From contig NZ_SDWT01000001.1 of the NCBI RefSeq assembly GCF_004137255.1, positions 1,054,001 through 1,118,000 of the forward strand: 64,000 nt of DNA, written 5' to 3'. Numbering within the stretch: position 1 is the first letter of the stretch; every line of letters begins with the position of its first letter. This stretch comes from Nocardioides oleivorans (GTDB taxonomy: Bacteria > Actinomycetota > Actinomycetes > Propionibacteriales > Nocardioidaceae). The position numbers and the translations under genes are program-made. Of the stretch, positions 25,797-33,967 are shown in pieces. The notes beneath the pieces are model-generated. The model did no database searches, was not told the origin of the DNA, and worked only from the letters and a program-made list of their open reading frames with translations.

Positions 25797-26251
25797 CAGA
25801 CCTCGACGATGATCTCGACCTCGACGGGGACGTCGAGCGGGAGCACCGGCACGCCGACGGCGGACCGGGCGTGCTTGCCGGCCTCGCCGAAGACCTCGCC
25901 GAGCAGCTCGGAGGCGCCGTTGGCGACCCGCGGCTGGCCGGTGAAGTCGCTGGTGGAGGCGACGAACGCGACGACCTTGACCACGCGCTTGACGTGGTCC
26001 AGCGACCCGATCTCGGCCTTCACCGCGGCGAGCGCGTTGAGCGCGCACTGGCGGGCGCACGCGTAGCCCTCCTCCTCGGTGACCTCGCCGCCGACCTTGC
26101 CGATGGCGAGCATCTCGCCGTCCTTGGCGGGCAGCTGGCCGGAGGTGAAGACGAGGTTCCCCGTGCGGGCGGTGGGCTGGTAGGCCGCGACCGGCGGGAC
26201 GACCTCGGGGATCGTGATGCCGAGCTCGGCGAGCCTGGCCTCCGCGCCCAC
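25796..26251 (-). CDS. RidA-family protein
   Basis: A 151-residue member of the YjgF/YER057c/UK114 family. It has TGNLVFTSGQLPAKDG, CALNALAAVKAEIGSLD, and ends ARSAVGVPVLPLDVPVEVEIIVEV (in part); a typical Rid arginine occurs in KHARSAVGV. RidA enzymes hydrolyse reactive enamine/imine intermediates; subgroups vary. GTG 26251 is 1 bp after the DUF4177 stop. Matches Rv3678c in order. Confidence 0.88.
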   Translation of the reverse strand: MGAEARLAELGITIPEVVPPVAAYQPTARTGNLVFTSGQLPAKDGEMLAIGKVGGEVTEEEGYACARQCALNALAAVKAEIGSLDHVKRVVKVVAFVASTSDFTGQPRVANGASELLGEVFGEAGKHARSAVGVPVLPLDVPVEVEIIVEV

Positions 26252-26252
26252 G

Positions 26253-26405
26253 TCAGGCCTTCTGCTTCTTCAGGAAGGCGACCAGGCCGCCCTGGGCGTT
26301 GGTGTGGATGGCCACCAGCTCCCAGCCGTCCTGGCCGAAGTTGTTGAGCATCAGCGCTTCGTTGTGGAGCGGAATCGGCGCCACCTGGTATTCCCACTGG
26401 GTCAT
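26253..26405 (-). CDS. DUF4177-type small protein
   Basis: A 50-residue protein, MTQWEYQVAPIPLHNEALML followed by a GWELVAI core and ending in FLKKQKA. The pattern YxV...LN..G..GWELV is that of DUF4177. ATG 26405 has TAGGGT 7 nt upstream (leaderless); longer frames upstream are shadows. It heads the operon with ridA, nudix and MBL and is divergent from a histidine kinase. M. tuberculosis has the same tiny gene (Rv3678A). Confidence 0.82.
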   Translation of the reverse strand: MTQWEYQVAPIPLHNEALMLNNFGQDGWELVAIHTNAQGGLVAFLKKQKA

Positions 26406-26412
26406 GGATCGC

Positions 26413-26418
26413 ACCCTA
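26413..26418 (-). promoter_or_regulatory. Leaderless -10 box for the DUF4177-ridA operon
   Basis: TAGGGT on the minus strand, 7 nt before ATG 26405. It decides the short start. Confidence 0.6.
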
Positions 26419-26483
26419 CTCGGGCCGGACGTGGCCCCTCCGACGTCCTCCCGTGGTCCGACGCGCGGCACCCGCGCGCCGTC

Positions 26484-26489
26484 TAGCCT
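26484..26489 (+). promoter_or_regulatory. Leaderless -10 box for the NarL-type kinase gene
   Basis: TAGCCT, 7 nt before ATG 26497. The two divergent genes here are both leaderless. Confidence 0.6.
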
Positions 26490-26496
26490 TCGCCCC

Positions 26497-27666
26497 ATGC
26501 CAGCAGTCGGGCCGTCCGCGATCGACCAGCACCCGTGGCGCCTCGGCGTGCACGGACGGCAGTGGCTCGACCGGTTGCTCGTCGGCGGACTGCTGGTGCT
26601 CGGGCTGGGCCACGTGCTGTCCGGGCAGGCCGCGTCCGCGTGGTTCACGCTCCTCGAGGTGGTGCCGCTGGCATGGCGTCGTACGCACCCCTGGCCGGCC
26701 TTCGTCGCCGTGGCCACGTCCAGCGCCCTGCAGGCCGTCGTGGTCGGCGAGCCGACCGTCGGGCAGCTGGCCTTCCCCATCGCCGTCTACTCCGTGGCGC
26801 GCTGGTCGTCGCGGTCGCGCGGTGTCGCTGCGCTCCTCGTGGGGTACGCCGGCGCGCTGGTCGCCGCGGTCCGGTGGCTGATCGGCTTCGGCAGCAGCCT
26901 GTCCCCGGCCGCGCTCATCCCCTACACCGTGACCATCGGCGCGATCGTGACCGCCGCCTGGGCGCTCGGCTTCGCCGCGCAGGAGCGGGAGCGGTACGTC
27001 GCCTCCCTCCTCGCCCGCGCCGAGCAGGCCGAGCGGATGGCCGAGCGCGAGGTGGAGCTGGCCGCCCGTGACGAGCGCTCCCGGATCGCGCGCGAGATGC
27101 ACGACGTGGTCGCCCACGGCCTGTCCGTCATCGTGATCCAGGCCGACGGTGCCCGCTACGCCGCGGCCAAGGACCCGTCCGTGGCCGTCGGGACGCTCGA
27201 GACGATCTCCACCACCGGGCGCAGCGCGCTCGCGGAGATGCGCCGACTGCTGGGGCTGCTCCGCGACGGCGACACGGGTGTGGTGCCACAGCCCGCGCTG
27301 GAGGACGTACGCCACCTGGTCGACGAGGCGCGCGCCGCCGGGATGCGGGTCGAGGCCGACCTGCCGGACACGCTGCCCGAGGTGCCCGACGGCGTCGGGC
27401 TGGCGGCGTACCGCATCGTCCAGGAGGCGCTCACCAACGTCCGCAAGCACGCCGGGCCCTCGGCGTCGGTCCACCTCCGCCTGGGGGTGGGCCGCGAGGT
27501 CGACGTCGAGGTGCGCGACGACGGCCGGGGGGCCGCCGCCGACTCCGACGGGCACGGCCTCGGCCTGGTCGGCATGCGCGAGCGGGCCGCGGCTCACGGT
27601 GGATCGGTCACGGCCGGACCGTCGACCGGGGGCGGGTACGTCGTGCGTGCGAGGCTGCCGCTGTGA
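26497..27666 (+). CDS. NarL-type sensor histidine kinase
   Basis: A 389-residue kinase. Residues about 25-155 hold four to six membrane helices with almost no external loop. The HisKA_3 dimerisation motif is REMHDVVAHGLSVIV with His202, and the ATPase domain has EALTNVRKHAG, DDGRGAA and GHGLGLVGMRERA. This is the family of actinobacterial kinases such as DesK/LiaS relatives that sense membrane state. ATG 26497 is set by the leaderless promoter. It overlaps the response regulator gene by 4 bp. Confidence 0.92.
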   Translation: MPAVGPSAIDQHPWRLGVHGRQWLDRLLVGGLLVLGLGHVLSGQAASAWFTLLEVVPLAWRRTHPWPAFVAVATSSALQAVVVGEPTVGQLAFPIAVYSVARWSSRSRGVAALLVGYAGALVAAVRWLIGFGSSLSPAALIPYTVTIGAIVTAAWALGFAAQERERYVASLLARAEQAERMAEREVELAARDERSRIAREMHDVVAHGLSVIVIQADGARYAAAKDPSVAVGTLETISTTGRSALAEMRRLLGLLRDGDTGVVPQPALEDVRHLVDEARAAGMRVEADLPDTLPEVPDGVGLAAYRIVQEALTNVRKHAGPSASVHLRLGVGREVDVEVRDDGRGAAADSDGHGLGLVGMRERAAAHGGSVTAGPSTGGGYVVRARLPL

Positions 27667-28328
27667 GCGACCCAGCGATCCGCGTCTTCCTCGTCGACGA
27701 CCAGCAGATGGTGCGGGCGGGCTTCCGGATGCTCGTCGAGAGCCAGGACGACATGACCGTCGTGGGCGAGGCCGGCGACGGTGGCGAGGCCCTGTCACAG
27801 CTCGCCGTGACGTCCGCCGACGTGGTGCTGATGGACGTCCGGATGCCGCGCCTCGACGGCGTCGAGACCACTCGGCGACTGCTGGCGACCGACGCGCCGC
27901 CGCGGGTCATCGTGCTGACCACCTTCGACCTCGACGAGTACGCCTTCGCCGCCATCCGCGCCGGCGCCTCCGCCTTCCTCCTCAAGGACGCCGCGCCGCC
28001 CGACCTGCTCGGCGCGATCCGCTCCGTGGTCGCCGGCGACGCCGTGGTCGCGCCCAGCACCACCCGCCGGCTGCTCGACCACTTCGCCGCGCTCCCCGAC
28101 CCCGCGGCACCCGCCACCGACGACCGGCTCGCGCTGCTCACCGAGCGCGAGGTCGAGGTGCTCACCCTCATCGCGCGCGGTCGTACGAACACCGAGATCG
28201 CCGCCGACCTCGTCGTCGCCGAGACGACCGTCAAGACCCACGTCGGCCGGATCCTCGCCAAGACCGGATCCCGCGACCGCGTCCAGCTGGTCGTGCTCGG
28301 CTACGAGTCGGGGCTCGTGAGGGCCTGA
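27663..28328 (+). CDS. NarL/LuxR-type response regulator
   Basis: A 221-residue regulator: receiver domain with Asp12-Asp13, phospho-acceptor Asp58 (VLMDVRMP) and Lys in FLLKDAAPP, then a LuxR helix-turn-helix (LTEREVEVLTLIARGRTNTE, VVAETTVKTHVGRILAKTG). GTG 27663 overlaps the kinase stop. Partner of the kinase at 26497. A dispersed palindromic element follows the stop by 12 bp. Confidence 0.93.
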   Translation: MSDPAIRVFLVDDQQMVRAGFRMLVESQDDMTVVGEAGDGGEALSQLAVTSADVVLMDVRMPRLDGVETTRRLLATDAPPRVIVLTTFDLDEYAFAAIRAGASAFLLKDAAPPDLLGAIRSVVAGDAVVAPSTTRRLLDHFAALPDPAAPATDDRLALLTEREVEVLTLIARGRTNTEIAADLVVAETTVKTHVGRILAKTGSRDRVQLVVLGYESGLVRA

Positions 28329-28340
28329 CCGCGCCAGGGA

Positions 28341-28411
28341 GTCACCGGATATCCGGTGACCGCCCCGGTTGTCGGCCGAGATCTGGGTGCCGAAGCGGGA
28401 GACTCGGGTGC
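28341..28411 (+). repeat. Dispersed palindromic element, family 1, copy 1
   Basis: Starts with the perfect 20-bp palindrome GTCACCGGATATCCGGTGAC (28341-28360). The first 43 bp (28341-28383) are identical, in reverse orientation, to 43504-43546, and a third block GGGAGACTCGGGTGC (28397-28411) also recurs there with one change. It lies between the convergent response regulator and TetR genes. Confidence 0.85.
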
Positions 28412-28416
28412 AAAGG

Positions 28417-29130
28417 TCAGCCGCCCACGACCCGGTCGAGCCACTCGCCGAGCAGCACCCGCTCGGGCGGGCTCAGGGCCTCGAGGTCGGGAGCGGCGGC
28501 CCGCAACGCGATGGCCGCAGCGACCGGACCACCCGACGGGTCGATCGGGGCGTCGGTCAGGATCGAGGCCAGGACCGCCTCCATCATGTCCTCGCCCAGG
28601 GCCGGGTCCCGCTCCTCGGCAGGCGTCGCGAGGAGCGAGTGGATCGCACCGACGCCCGCCGCCTGGATGAGCGCGACGGCGCGCGCCTCGGGCACCAGCA
28701 GCCGACCGGCGACGGCCACCCGGCGCACCCGCGAGACGAGGACCTCGCGGCCCACGCGCGCCGCCGGCGACCCCGCGACGCGGTCCGGGTCGCTCAGCAG
28801 CCGGAAGACGGCCGGGTTGGCGAGGCCGAACTCGATCTGCCGGCGCCAGCTCTCCCGCAGGTCGTCGACGGGGTCGACGTCGGCCTCGGCGGCCGCAGCC
28901 ATGACGGCGGACTTGTCGGCCACGAAGCCGGCCATCACGTGCTCGGCGACCGCCTCGAGGAGCCCGTCCTTGTCACCGAAGAGGCGGTAGATCGTGGGCG
29001 CCTGCACGTGGGCGAGCTCGGCCACTCCGCGGGTGGTCATCGCGGCAGGCCCACCCTCGTGGAGCAGCCGGCTCGCCGCCTCGACGATCGCGTCGCGGGT
29101 GTCGGTGCGGGTCTTCTGCATGGCAACCAC
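28417..29130 (-). CDS. TetR/AcrR-family transcriptional regulator
   Basis: A 237-residue repressor. The N-terminal helix-turn-helix has ALTRDAIVEAAS-like TRDAIVEAASRLLHEGG, TTRGVAELAHVQAPTIYRLF and DKDGLLEAV. The C-terminal ligand domain is longer than average and alanine-rich. The start is GTG 29130, favoured by TATCCT 6 nt upstream; ATG 29121 is the alternative and lacks any Shine-Dalgarno sequence. It is divergent from an NmrA-like reductase, with palindromic and direct GATAAC repeats between, so it probably represses that gene and itself. Confidence 0.9.
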   Translation of the reverse strand: MVAMQKTRTDTRDAIVEAASRLLHEGGPAAMTTRGVAELAHVQAPTIYRLFGDKDGLLEAVAEHVMAGFVADKSAVMAAAAEADVDPVDDLRESWRRQIEFGLANPAVFRLLSDPDRVAGSPAARVGREVLVSRVRRVAVAGRLLVPEARAVALIQAAGVGAIHSLLATPAEERDPALGEDMMEAVLASILTDAPIDPSGGPVAAAIALRAAAPDLEALSPPERVLLGEWLDRVVGG

Positions 29131-29136
29131 CGATCA

Positions 29137-29142
29137 AGGATA
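29137..29142 (-). promoter_or_regulatory. Leaderless -10 box for the tetR gene
   Basis: TATCCT on the minus strand, 6 nt before GTG 29130. It overlaps the first GATAAC half-site, so an operator-bound repressor would block it. Confidence 0.5.
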
Positions 29143-29200
29143 ACGGCGACTTGATAACACGGTCCGGCGATCTACGCTCGATCTGTTATCACTGCTAACA
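29139..29200. promoter_or_regulatory. Probable TetR operator region
   Basis: Direct GATAAC repeats at 29139 and 29153 (14 bp apart) and an imperfect 17-bp palindrome TGTTATCACTGCTAACA (29184-29200) lie between the divergent tetR and reductase genes. The palindrome ends 14 bp before ATG 29215, next to its ribosome binding site. Confidence 0.5.
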
Positions 29201-29214
29201 TCAAGGACCTAACA

Positions 29215-30063
29215 ATGATCTTCGTCACCGGTGCCACCGGCGCCCTCAACGGCGCCACCGTCGACCACCTCCTCCAGCACCTGCCTGCCAGCGACCTCGT
29301 CGTGGTGGCGCGCGACGTCGCGAAGGCCGACCGGTTCGCCCGTCTCGGCGTCGAGGTCAGGCGGGGCGACTACGCCGACCCAGCCTCGCTGCCCGCGGCC
29401 TACGACGGTGCCGACCAGCTCCTCCTGGTCTCGTCCAACGACCGCACCGCCGACACGGTCGAGCTCCACCGCAGCGCGATCGACGCGGCCGTCGCCGCTG
29501 GGGTCGGGCGGGTCCTCTACACCAGCCACCAGGCGGCCGCGCCGGACAACCCGTTCCACCCGGGCGAGGTCCACTTCGCCACCGAGCAGCTCCTGGCCGG
29601 GTCGGGCGTCCCGTGGACGTCGCTGCGCTACGGCTTCTACGCGCACAGCCTCCAGTGGCTGGCCGGGCCCTGGCGCGAGACCGGCGTGATCGCGGTCCCG
29701 GGCGACGGACCCGTGTCGTGGACGGCGCGCGAGGACGCCGCCGAGGCAGCCGCCGCCGTGCTGCTCTCCGACGGCGCCCACGACGGCCCGGTGACGCTGA
29801 CCGCCCCCGCCGCGCCGACGTTCGCCGAGATCGCGGACACCGCGTCCGAGCTGGTCGGTCGCACGATCACCAGCCGGGTCCTGACCGAGGCCGAGTGGCT
29901 CGCCGCCCAGGCGGCCGCGGGTGTCCCCGAGCAGATGTCGGGCTTCCTGCTGGGCTTCTACCGCGCCGCCCAGGCCGGCTTCTTCGCCGGCACCGACCCG
30001 CTGCTCGGCGAGCTCCTCGGCCGCGAGCCCCGCAGCGCGACGGAGGCACTCGCCGCGCCCTGA
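29215..30063 (+). CDS. NmrA/QorB-like NAD(P)-dependent oxidoreductase
   Basis: A 282-residue atypical short-chain dehydrogenase. The NAD(P)-binding motif is MIFVTGATGALNGATV. RYGFYAHSLQWLAGP and SWTAREDAAEAAAAVLL follow the NmrA/QorB pattern; there is no YxxxK catalytic pair. Such proteins act as NAD(P)H:quinone reductases or redox sensors. Ribosome binding site AAGGA lies 8 nt upstream. It is divergent from a TetR regulator, a usual pairing for quinone or electrophile stress. Confidence 0.85.
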   Translation: MIFVTGATGALNGATVDHLLQHLPASDLVVVARDVAKADRFARLGVEVRRGDYADPASLPAAYDGADQLLLVSSNDRTADTVELHRSAIDAAVAAGVGRVLYTSHQAAAPDNPFHPGEVHFATEQLLAGSGVPWTSLRYGFYAHSLQWLAGPWRETGVIAVPGDGPVSWTAREDAAEAAAAVLLSDGAHDGPVTLTAPAAPTFAEIADTASELVGRTITSRVLTEAEWLAAQAAAGVPEQMSGFLLGFYRAAQAGFFAGTDPLLGELLGREPRSATEALAAP

Positions 30064-30068
30064 CCCGA

Positions 30069-30127
30069 CACCTGAGGACGGGGCGTACGCCCGGGTGGCC
30101 GATCGACGTACGCCACGTCCTCAGGTG
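30069..30127 (+). terminator. Large hairpin after the NmrA-like gene
   Basis: Arms 30069-30089 and 30107-30127 (CACCTGAGGACG, then GGGCGTACG against its complement) pair at 20 of 21 positions around a 17-nt loop. It begins 5 bp after the stop codon. No T-run follows. Terminator is the simplest reading. A second small palindrome around TCGTACGACGA (near 30143-30155) follows. Confidence 0.6.
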
Positions 30128-30239
30128 GCAGGTCCTCCTGGGGTCGTACGACGACCACGCGAGGTGGCACCCCGGACCGAGCCGACGTCCGTGCCGGGGG
30201 CCGACGACCGCGGGGCCGGGACCGACGAGCGTTGTCCCC

Positions 30240-30989
30240 ATGACGACCACACTCGGAACGACGACCAGCACCGCCGCCAGCGCGCGCGGCCTCACCCGCA
30301 CCTACGGCAGCGGCGACAGCACCGTGCACGCCCTGCGCGGCGTCGACCTCGACGTCCCGGCCGGCCGCTTCACCGCGATCATGGGCCCGAGCGGTTCGGG
30401 CAAGTCCACGCTGATGCACTGCCTCGCCGGCCTCGACGTCGCGACCGACGGCAGCGTGAGCGTCGCGGGCCGCGACCTCGCCGGCCTCGACGACACCGCC
30501 CTCACCCTCTTCCGCCGCGAGCACATCGGCTTCGTCTTCCAGGCCTTCAACCTGCTCCCGATGCTCACCGCCGGCCAGAACATCCTGCTCCCGCTCGAGC
30601 TCGCCGGCCGCGCGGTCGACCGCGCCCGCTACGACCAGGTCGTCGGCGTCCTCGGCCTCGCCGACCGGCTCGGCCACCTGCCCAGCCAGCTCTCCGGCGG
30701 CCAGCAGCAGCGCGTCGCGATCGCCCGCGCACTGGTCACGCAGCCCGACATCGTCTTCGCCGACGAGCCGACCGGCAACCTCGACAGCGAGGCCAGCGCC
30801 GAGGTCCTGGGCCACCTGCGCCGCTCGGTCCGCGAGCTCGGGATGACGGTCGTGATGGTGACCCACGAGCTCGACGCAGCGGCGTACGCGGACGACGTCG
30901 TCGTCATCCACGACGGCACGGTCACCGCGCACCTCACCGACCCCGGCCAGGACGATCTCGTCACCGCGCTGCGTGGGCGGACCGCCTGA
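30240..30989 (+). CDS. ABC transporter ATP-binding protein (MacB/LolD type)
   Basis: A 249-residue ATPase with Walker A GPSGSGKST, Q-loop FVFQAFNLLPMLT, signature LSGGQQQRVAIARAL, Walker B IVFADEPTGNLDS and the switch His in VTHELD. The NLLP and TGNLDS spacing is that of the MacB/LolD/FtsE group, which powers FtsX-type permeases. ATG 30240 begins after a threonine-rich N-terminus; the longer open frame is a shadow of the preceding gene. Its stop overlaps the permease start (TGATG). Confidence 0.92.
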   Translation: MTTTLGTTTSTAASARGLTRTYGSGDSTVHALRGVDLDVPAGRFTAIMGPSGSGKSTLMHCLAGLDVATDGSVSVAGRDLAGLDDTALTLFRREHIGFVFQAFNLLPMLTAGQNILLPLELAGRAVDRARYDQVVGVLGLADRLGHLPSQLSGGQQQRVAIARALVTQPDIVFADEPTGNLDSEASAEVLGHLRRSVRELGMTVVMVTHELDAAAYADDVVVIHDGTVTAHLTDPGQDDLVTALRGRTA

Positions 30990-33406
30990 TGCGCACCGTG
31001 CTGACCGCCTCGTTGCGCCACCACACCCGGAGGTACGTCGCCGCGTCGCTCGCCGTGATCATCGGGGTCGCGTTCGTCGTCGTCACCGGCATGCTCACCG
31101 GGGCCACGCGATCCGGGCTGACCGCCGACGTCGGCGCCCCGGTCGCCGGGCTCGACCACGTCGTCACGATCCACGACTCACGCGAGGGCGCCCGGCTCCT
31201 CGACACCGCCGCCGAGCGCGACGTCCCCTCCCTCGTGATCGGCTACGCCATGGAGCCGGTCTCCCGCGACGGCGTCGAGCTCGCGCCCGCCGCCGACGTC
31301 TCCGAGGTCTCCCTCGACCCCGCCCTTCAGTGGCAGGAGCTCGAGGCCGGCCGCTTCCCGGCCGCGGCCGGCGAGGCCCTCGCCGACGCCAACGCCGCCA
31401 AGAGCACGGGCGTCGAGGTCGGTGACACGCTGCGCATCGGGACCGGCGACCTCGCGACGGACGTGGAGGTCGTCGGGCTCGTCGACAGCCCGGCGGGCGC
31501 GAGCTCGTCCCTCTACGTCCCGTGGTCGACGCTGGAGGGCTTCCGCGACTCCACCCTGTGGGTCGACGCAGTCGCGTGGGGCGGCTCCACCGACCTCGCC
31601 GCCGAGGTCGCGCCCGGAGCGACGATCGAGTCCGCCGAGACGTGGGTCGCCGCCAGGCAGGCCGAGATCTCCCGCGGCGTCGACGTCATCGCGATCATGG
31701 CGCTGGTCTTCGTCTTCATCGCGCTGTTCGTCGGCGTGCTCGTCATCGCCAACACGTTCGCGATCCTCTTCGCCCAGCGCCAGCGCGACTTCGCCCTGCT
31801 CCGCTGCGTGGGTGTGACCCGCCGCCAGCTCCGTCGCGCGATCCGCCTCGAGGCACTGGCCATGGGCGTCGTCGCGTCGGTGGTCGGCATCCTCGTCGGC
31901 ACCGCCCTCGGCTACGGCCTGGTCGCGCTCGTGCACCACTGGTACGCCGACATGGGGGCCGCCGCGATCGACCCGAGGTGGACCGGTGCCGCGCTCGCCG
32001 TCGGAGTCGTCGTCGCCCTCGCCGCGGCCTGGCTCCCGACCCGCGCGGCCACGAAGGTCGCCCCGCTGGCCGCGCTCCGGCCCGACACCGGCGTCGACGT
32101 ACGCTCCACGGCCGGGCGCCTCCGGCTGGCGCTCGCCGCGCTGTTCCTCCTCGCCGGCGCCCTCCTGATGGCCGTGTCGATCGGCACCCACACCGTGCCG
32201 GTCATGCTCGGCGGCGGCGCGATGTCCTTCCTCGGCGTGCTGCTGCTCGGCCCGGTCCTGGTGCCCGCGCTGATCCGGCTCGTCGGCCGGGTGTCCGGCT
32301 CCGGGCCCGTCCGGCAGCTCGCGACAGGCAACGCGGTGCGCAACCCGCGGCGTACGGCGACCACCGCCGCGTCGCTGCTCGTCGGCGTCACCCTCACGAC
32401 CGCGGTGCTCACCGGGCTCGCCTCGTCGCGCACCGAGATCACCCGGGAGATGGACGACGACTACCCCGTCGACGCCTCGATCACCGCCGTCGACCGGCCG
32501 CTCGACGCGGACCTCGCCAGCCGCACCGAGGCGGTCGACGGGGTCGCCTCCATTGCCTCGCTCGCAGGCACCACGGCCACCATCGGCAAGGTCTCGTTCC
32601 CCGTCGTCGGCGCCACCCAGGAGCCCGGCGTCGTCCGCGGCACCGATGACCTGGTGCCGGACGACGGCGTGCTCGTGCTGCCGTACGACGTCGTCAACGA
32701 GCTTCCGACGAAGCTGGGCGACCAGGTCTGGGACGACGAGCAGGCGACGATCACCGTGGGCGGTCGCGAGCGCACGCTCCGGGTCGAGCTGTCCAGCGGC
32801 TGGGGCCGCTCGGGCATCGTCTCGGCAGCCACGCTCGCGGCGCTCGACCCCGCCCCGCAGCCGACCGCGATCTGGGTCCGCGCGGGCGACGGCGCCGACG
32901 CCGAGGACCTCCGCGGAGACCTCGCCGCCCTGGCCGGGGCGTCCGGGGCGGGCATCGACGGGGGCTACAGCAACCGCACCTGGGTCGACCTCCAGGTCGA
33001 CATCCTCACCGGCGCCGTCGTCGGGCTGCTCGCCATCGCGATCGTCATCGCGCTGGTCGGCATCGCCAACACGCTGGGCGCGTCCGTGCTCGAGCGGGGG
33101 CGCGAGAACGCGCTGCTCCGAGCGATGGGCCTGACCCGCTCGCAGCTGCGTCGGGCGATGGCGGTCGAGGGACTGCTGCTGTCGTCGGTCGCCACCCTGA
33201 TCGGTACGACGCTGGGGCTGGTGTTCGCGTGGGTCGGGGTGAAGGTCATGGTCGGCACGGTCGTCGAGGACGCCGGACTGACCGTCCCGGTGCTGCAGCT
33301 GGCCACCGTCGTGGTGGTCGCTGCGCTCGCCGGCCTGGCCGCGTGCGTCGTACCGGCCCGCAAGGCCGCACGGGTCACGCCGGCCGCAGGCCTGGCGCTC
33401 GACTGA
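30989..33406 (+). CDS. ABC transporter permease, double FtsX/MacB type
   Basis: An 805-residue permease with about eight to ten membrane helices. An N-terminal helix is followed by a large external domain (about 50-230), an FtsX core (about 240-360), another paired helix region (about 380-440), a second external domain (about 470-660) and a second FtsX core with NTLGASVLERGRENALLRAMG. The repeated FtsX halves (QRDFALLRCVGVTRRQL and RENALLRAMGLTRSQLRRA) show internal duplication. Together with the ATPase at 30240 it forms a mechanotransmission-type transporter for a lipid, peptide or lipoprotein. Substrate unknown. Confidence 0.9.
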   Translation: MRTVLTASLRHHTRRYVAASLAVIIGVAFVVVTGMLTGATRSGLTADVGAPVAGLDHVVTIHDSREGARLLDTAAERDVPSLVIGYAMEPVSRDGVELAPAADVSEVSLDPALQWQELEAGRFPAAAGEALADANAAKSTGVEVGDTLRIGTGDLATDVEVVGLVDSPAGASSSLYVPWSTLEGFRDSTLWVDAVAWGGSTDLAAEVAPGATIESAETWVAARQAEISRGVDVIAIMALVFVFIALFVGVLVIANTFAILFAQRQRDFALLRCVGVTRRQLRRAIRLEALAMGVVASVVGILVGTALGYGLVALVHHWYADMGAAAIDPRWTGAALAVGVVVALAAAWLPTRAATKVAPLAALRPDTGVDVRSTAGRLRLALAALFLLAGALLMAVSIGTHTVPVMLGGGAMSFLGVLLLGPVLVPALIRLVGRVSGSGPVRQLATGNAVRNPRRTATTAASLLVGVTLTTAVLTGLASSRTEITREMDDDYPVDASITAVDRPLDADLASRTEAVDGVASIASLAGTTATIGKVSFPVVGATQEPGVVRGTDDLVPDDGVLVLPYDVVNELPTKLGDQVWDDEQATITVGGRERTLRVELSSGWGRSGIVSAATLAALDPAPQPTAIWVRAGDGADAEDLRGDLAALAGASGAGIDGGYSNRTWVDLQVDILTGAVVGLLAIAIVIALVGIANTLGASVLERGRENALLRAMGLTRSQLRRAMAVEGLLLSSVATLIGTTLGLVFAWVGVKVMVGTVVEDAGLTVPVLQLATVVVVAALAGLAACVVPARKAARVTPAAGLALD

Positions 33407-33414
33407 CCACGCGC

Positions 33415-33452
33415 GAGGCCCCGGACCTCCACGGGGGAGGGTCCGGGGCCTC
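33415..33452 (+). terminator. Terminator hairpin after the ABC exporter
   Basis: A perfect 13-bp GC stem (GAGGCCCCGGACC at 33415-33427 and its complement at 33440-33452) closes a 12-nt loop between the convergent permease and lipoprotein genes. It can serve both strands. Confidence 0.75.
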
Positions 33453-33479
33453 GGGGTGCGCGCGGTGCCGGCGGCTTGC

Positions 33480-33947
33480 TCAGGGGAGCGCGCCGCGCGA
33501 CAGCGTCGTCGTACAGCTCCCGGCGGGCTCGTCGAGCGTCGCCGACGCGCTCCACGGAGCGTTGGTGGCGGGCCGCACGTCCTCGACCGTCGTCTCGACG
33601 GACTCGACGACCGAGCCGTCCTCGTCGAGCCAGCTCACGGTGACGACGTAGTCGGCCGCCTCCCGGCCGCGGTTGCGGACGGTTCCCGTCGCCTCGAGCT
33701 CGCCGCCACCCGACGGGCAGGCGGTGATCCTCAGGTGGTTGAGGGCGTTCGACCGGTCCTGCAGGGTCGCCGACACGGGGGTCGCCTCCGCCGCGGCCGA
33801 CGGCTCCCCCGACCCCTCCCCCGACCCCTCCCCCGACCCCTCCGCGGACGGCGAGGGCTCGGGGCTGCCCGAGCAGGCGGCCAGCAGCGTCAACGCCAGC
33901 GCACTCAGCAGCGCGGCGCTGCGGGTGGACGTGCGGTGCTCGTCCAT
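33480..33947 (-). CDS. Lipoprotein with low-complexity linker and FxLYD-like domain
   Basis: A 155-residue exported lipoprotein. The lipobox LLAAC places the acylated cysteine at Cys25. A linker of Glu-Gly-Ser repeats (EGSGEGSGEGSGE) leads to a beta-rich domain with TGTVRNRGREAADYVVTVSW and a late APWSASATL, like the FxLYD domain. Two cysteines (ITACPSG and GSCTTT) may form a disulfide. It lies 20 bp after the LPxTG protein gene on the same strand, so both may be expressed together at the cell surface. Confidence 0.75.
   Translation of the reverse strand: MDEHRTSTRSAALLSALALTLLAACSGSPEPSPSAEGSGEGSGEGSGEPSAAAEATPVSATLQDRSNALNHLRITACPSGGGELEATGTVRNRGREAADYVVTVSWLDEDGSVVESVETTVEDVRPATNAPWSASATLDEPAGSCTTTLSRGALP
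33804..33839 (-). repeat. 12-bp tandem repeat (three copies) inside the lipoprotein gene
   Basis: CTCCCCCGACCC occurs three times without gaps and encodes the Gly-Ser-Gly-Glu linker. In-frame slippage here would change linker length without breaking the gene. Confidence 0.85.
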
Positions 33948-33967
33948 CGAGGTGCGCTCCCCGGGTG

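Noticed and set aside
28341..28411. Family 1 palindrome as a plain terminator or a CRISPR repeat
   Set aside because: There are no spaced direct repeats in either place, so not CRISPR; identical 43-bp blocks in two distant spots exceed what terminators show.
28369..29154. Open frame of 261 codons on the plus strand opposite tetR
   Set aside because: Arg/Gly/Val-rich shadow; the minus strand has a good helix-turn-helix.
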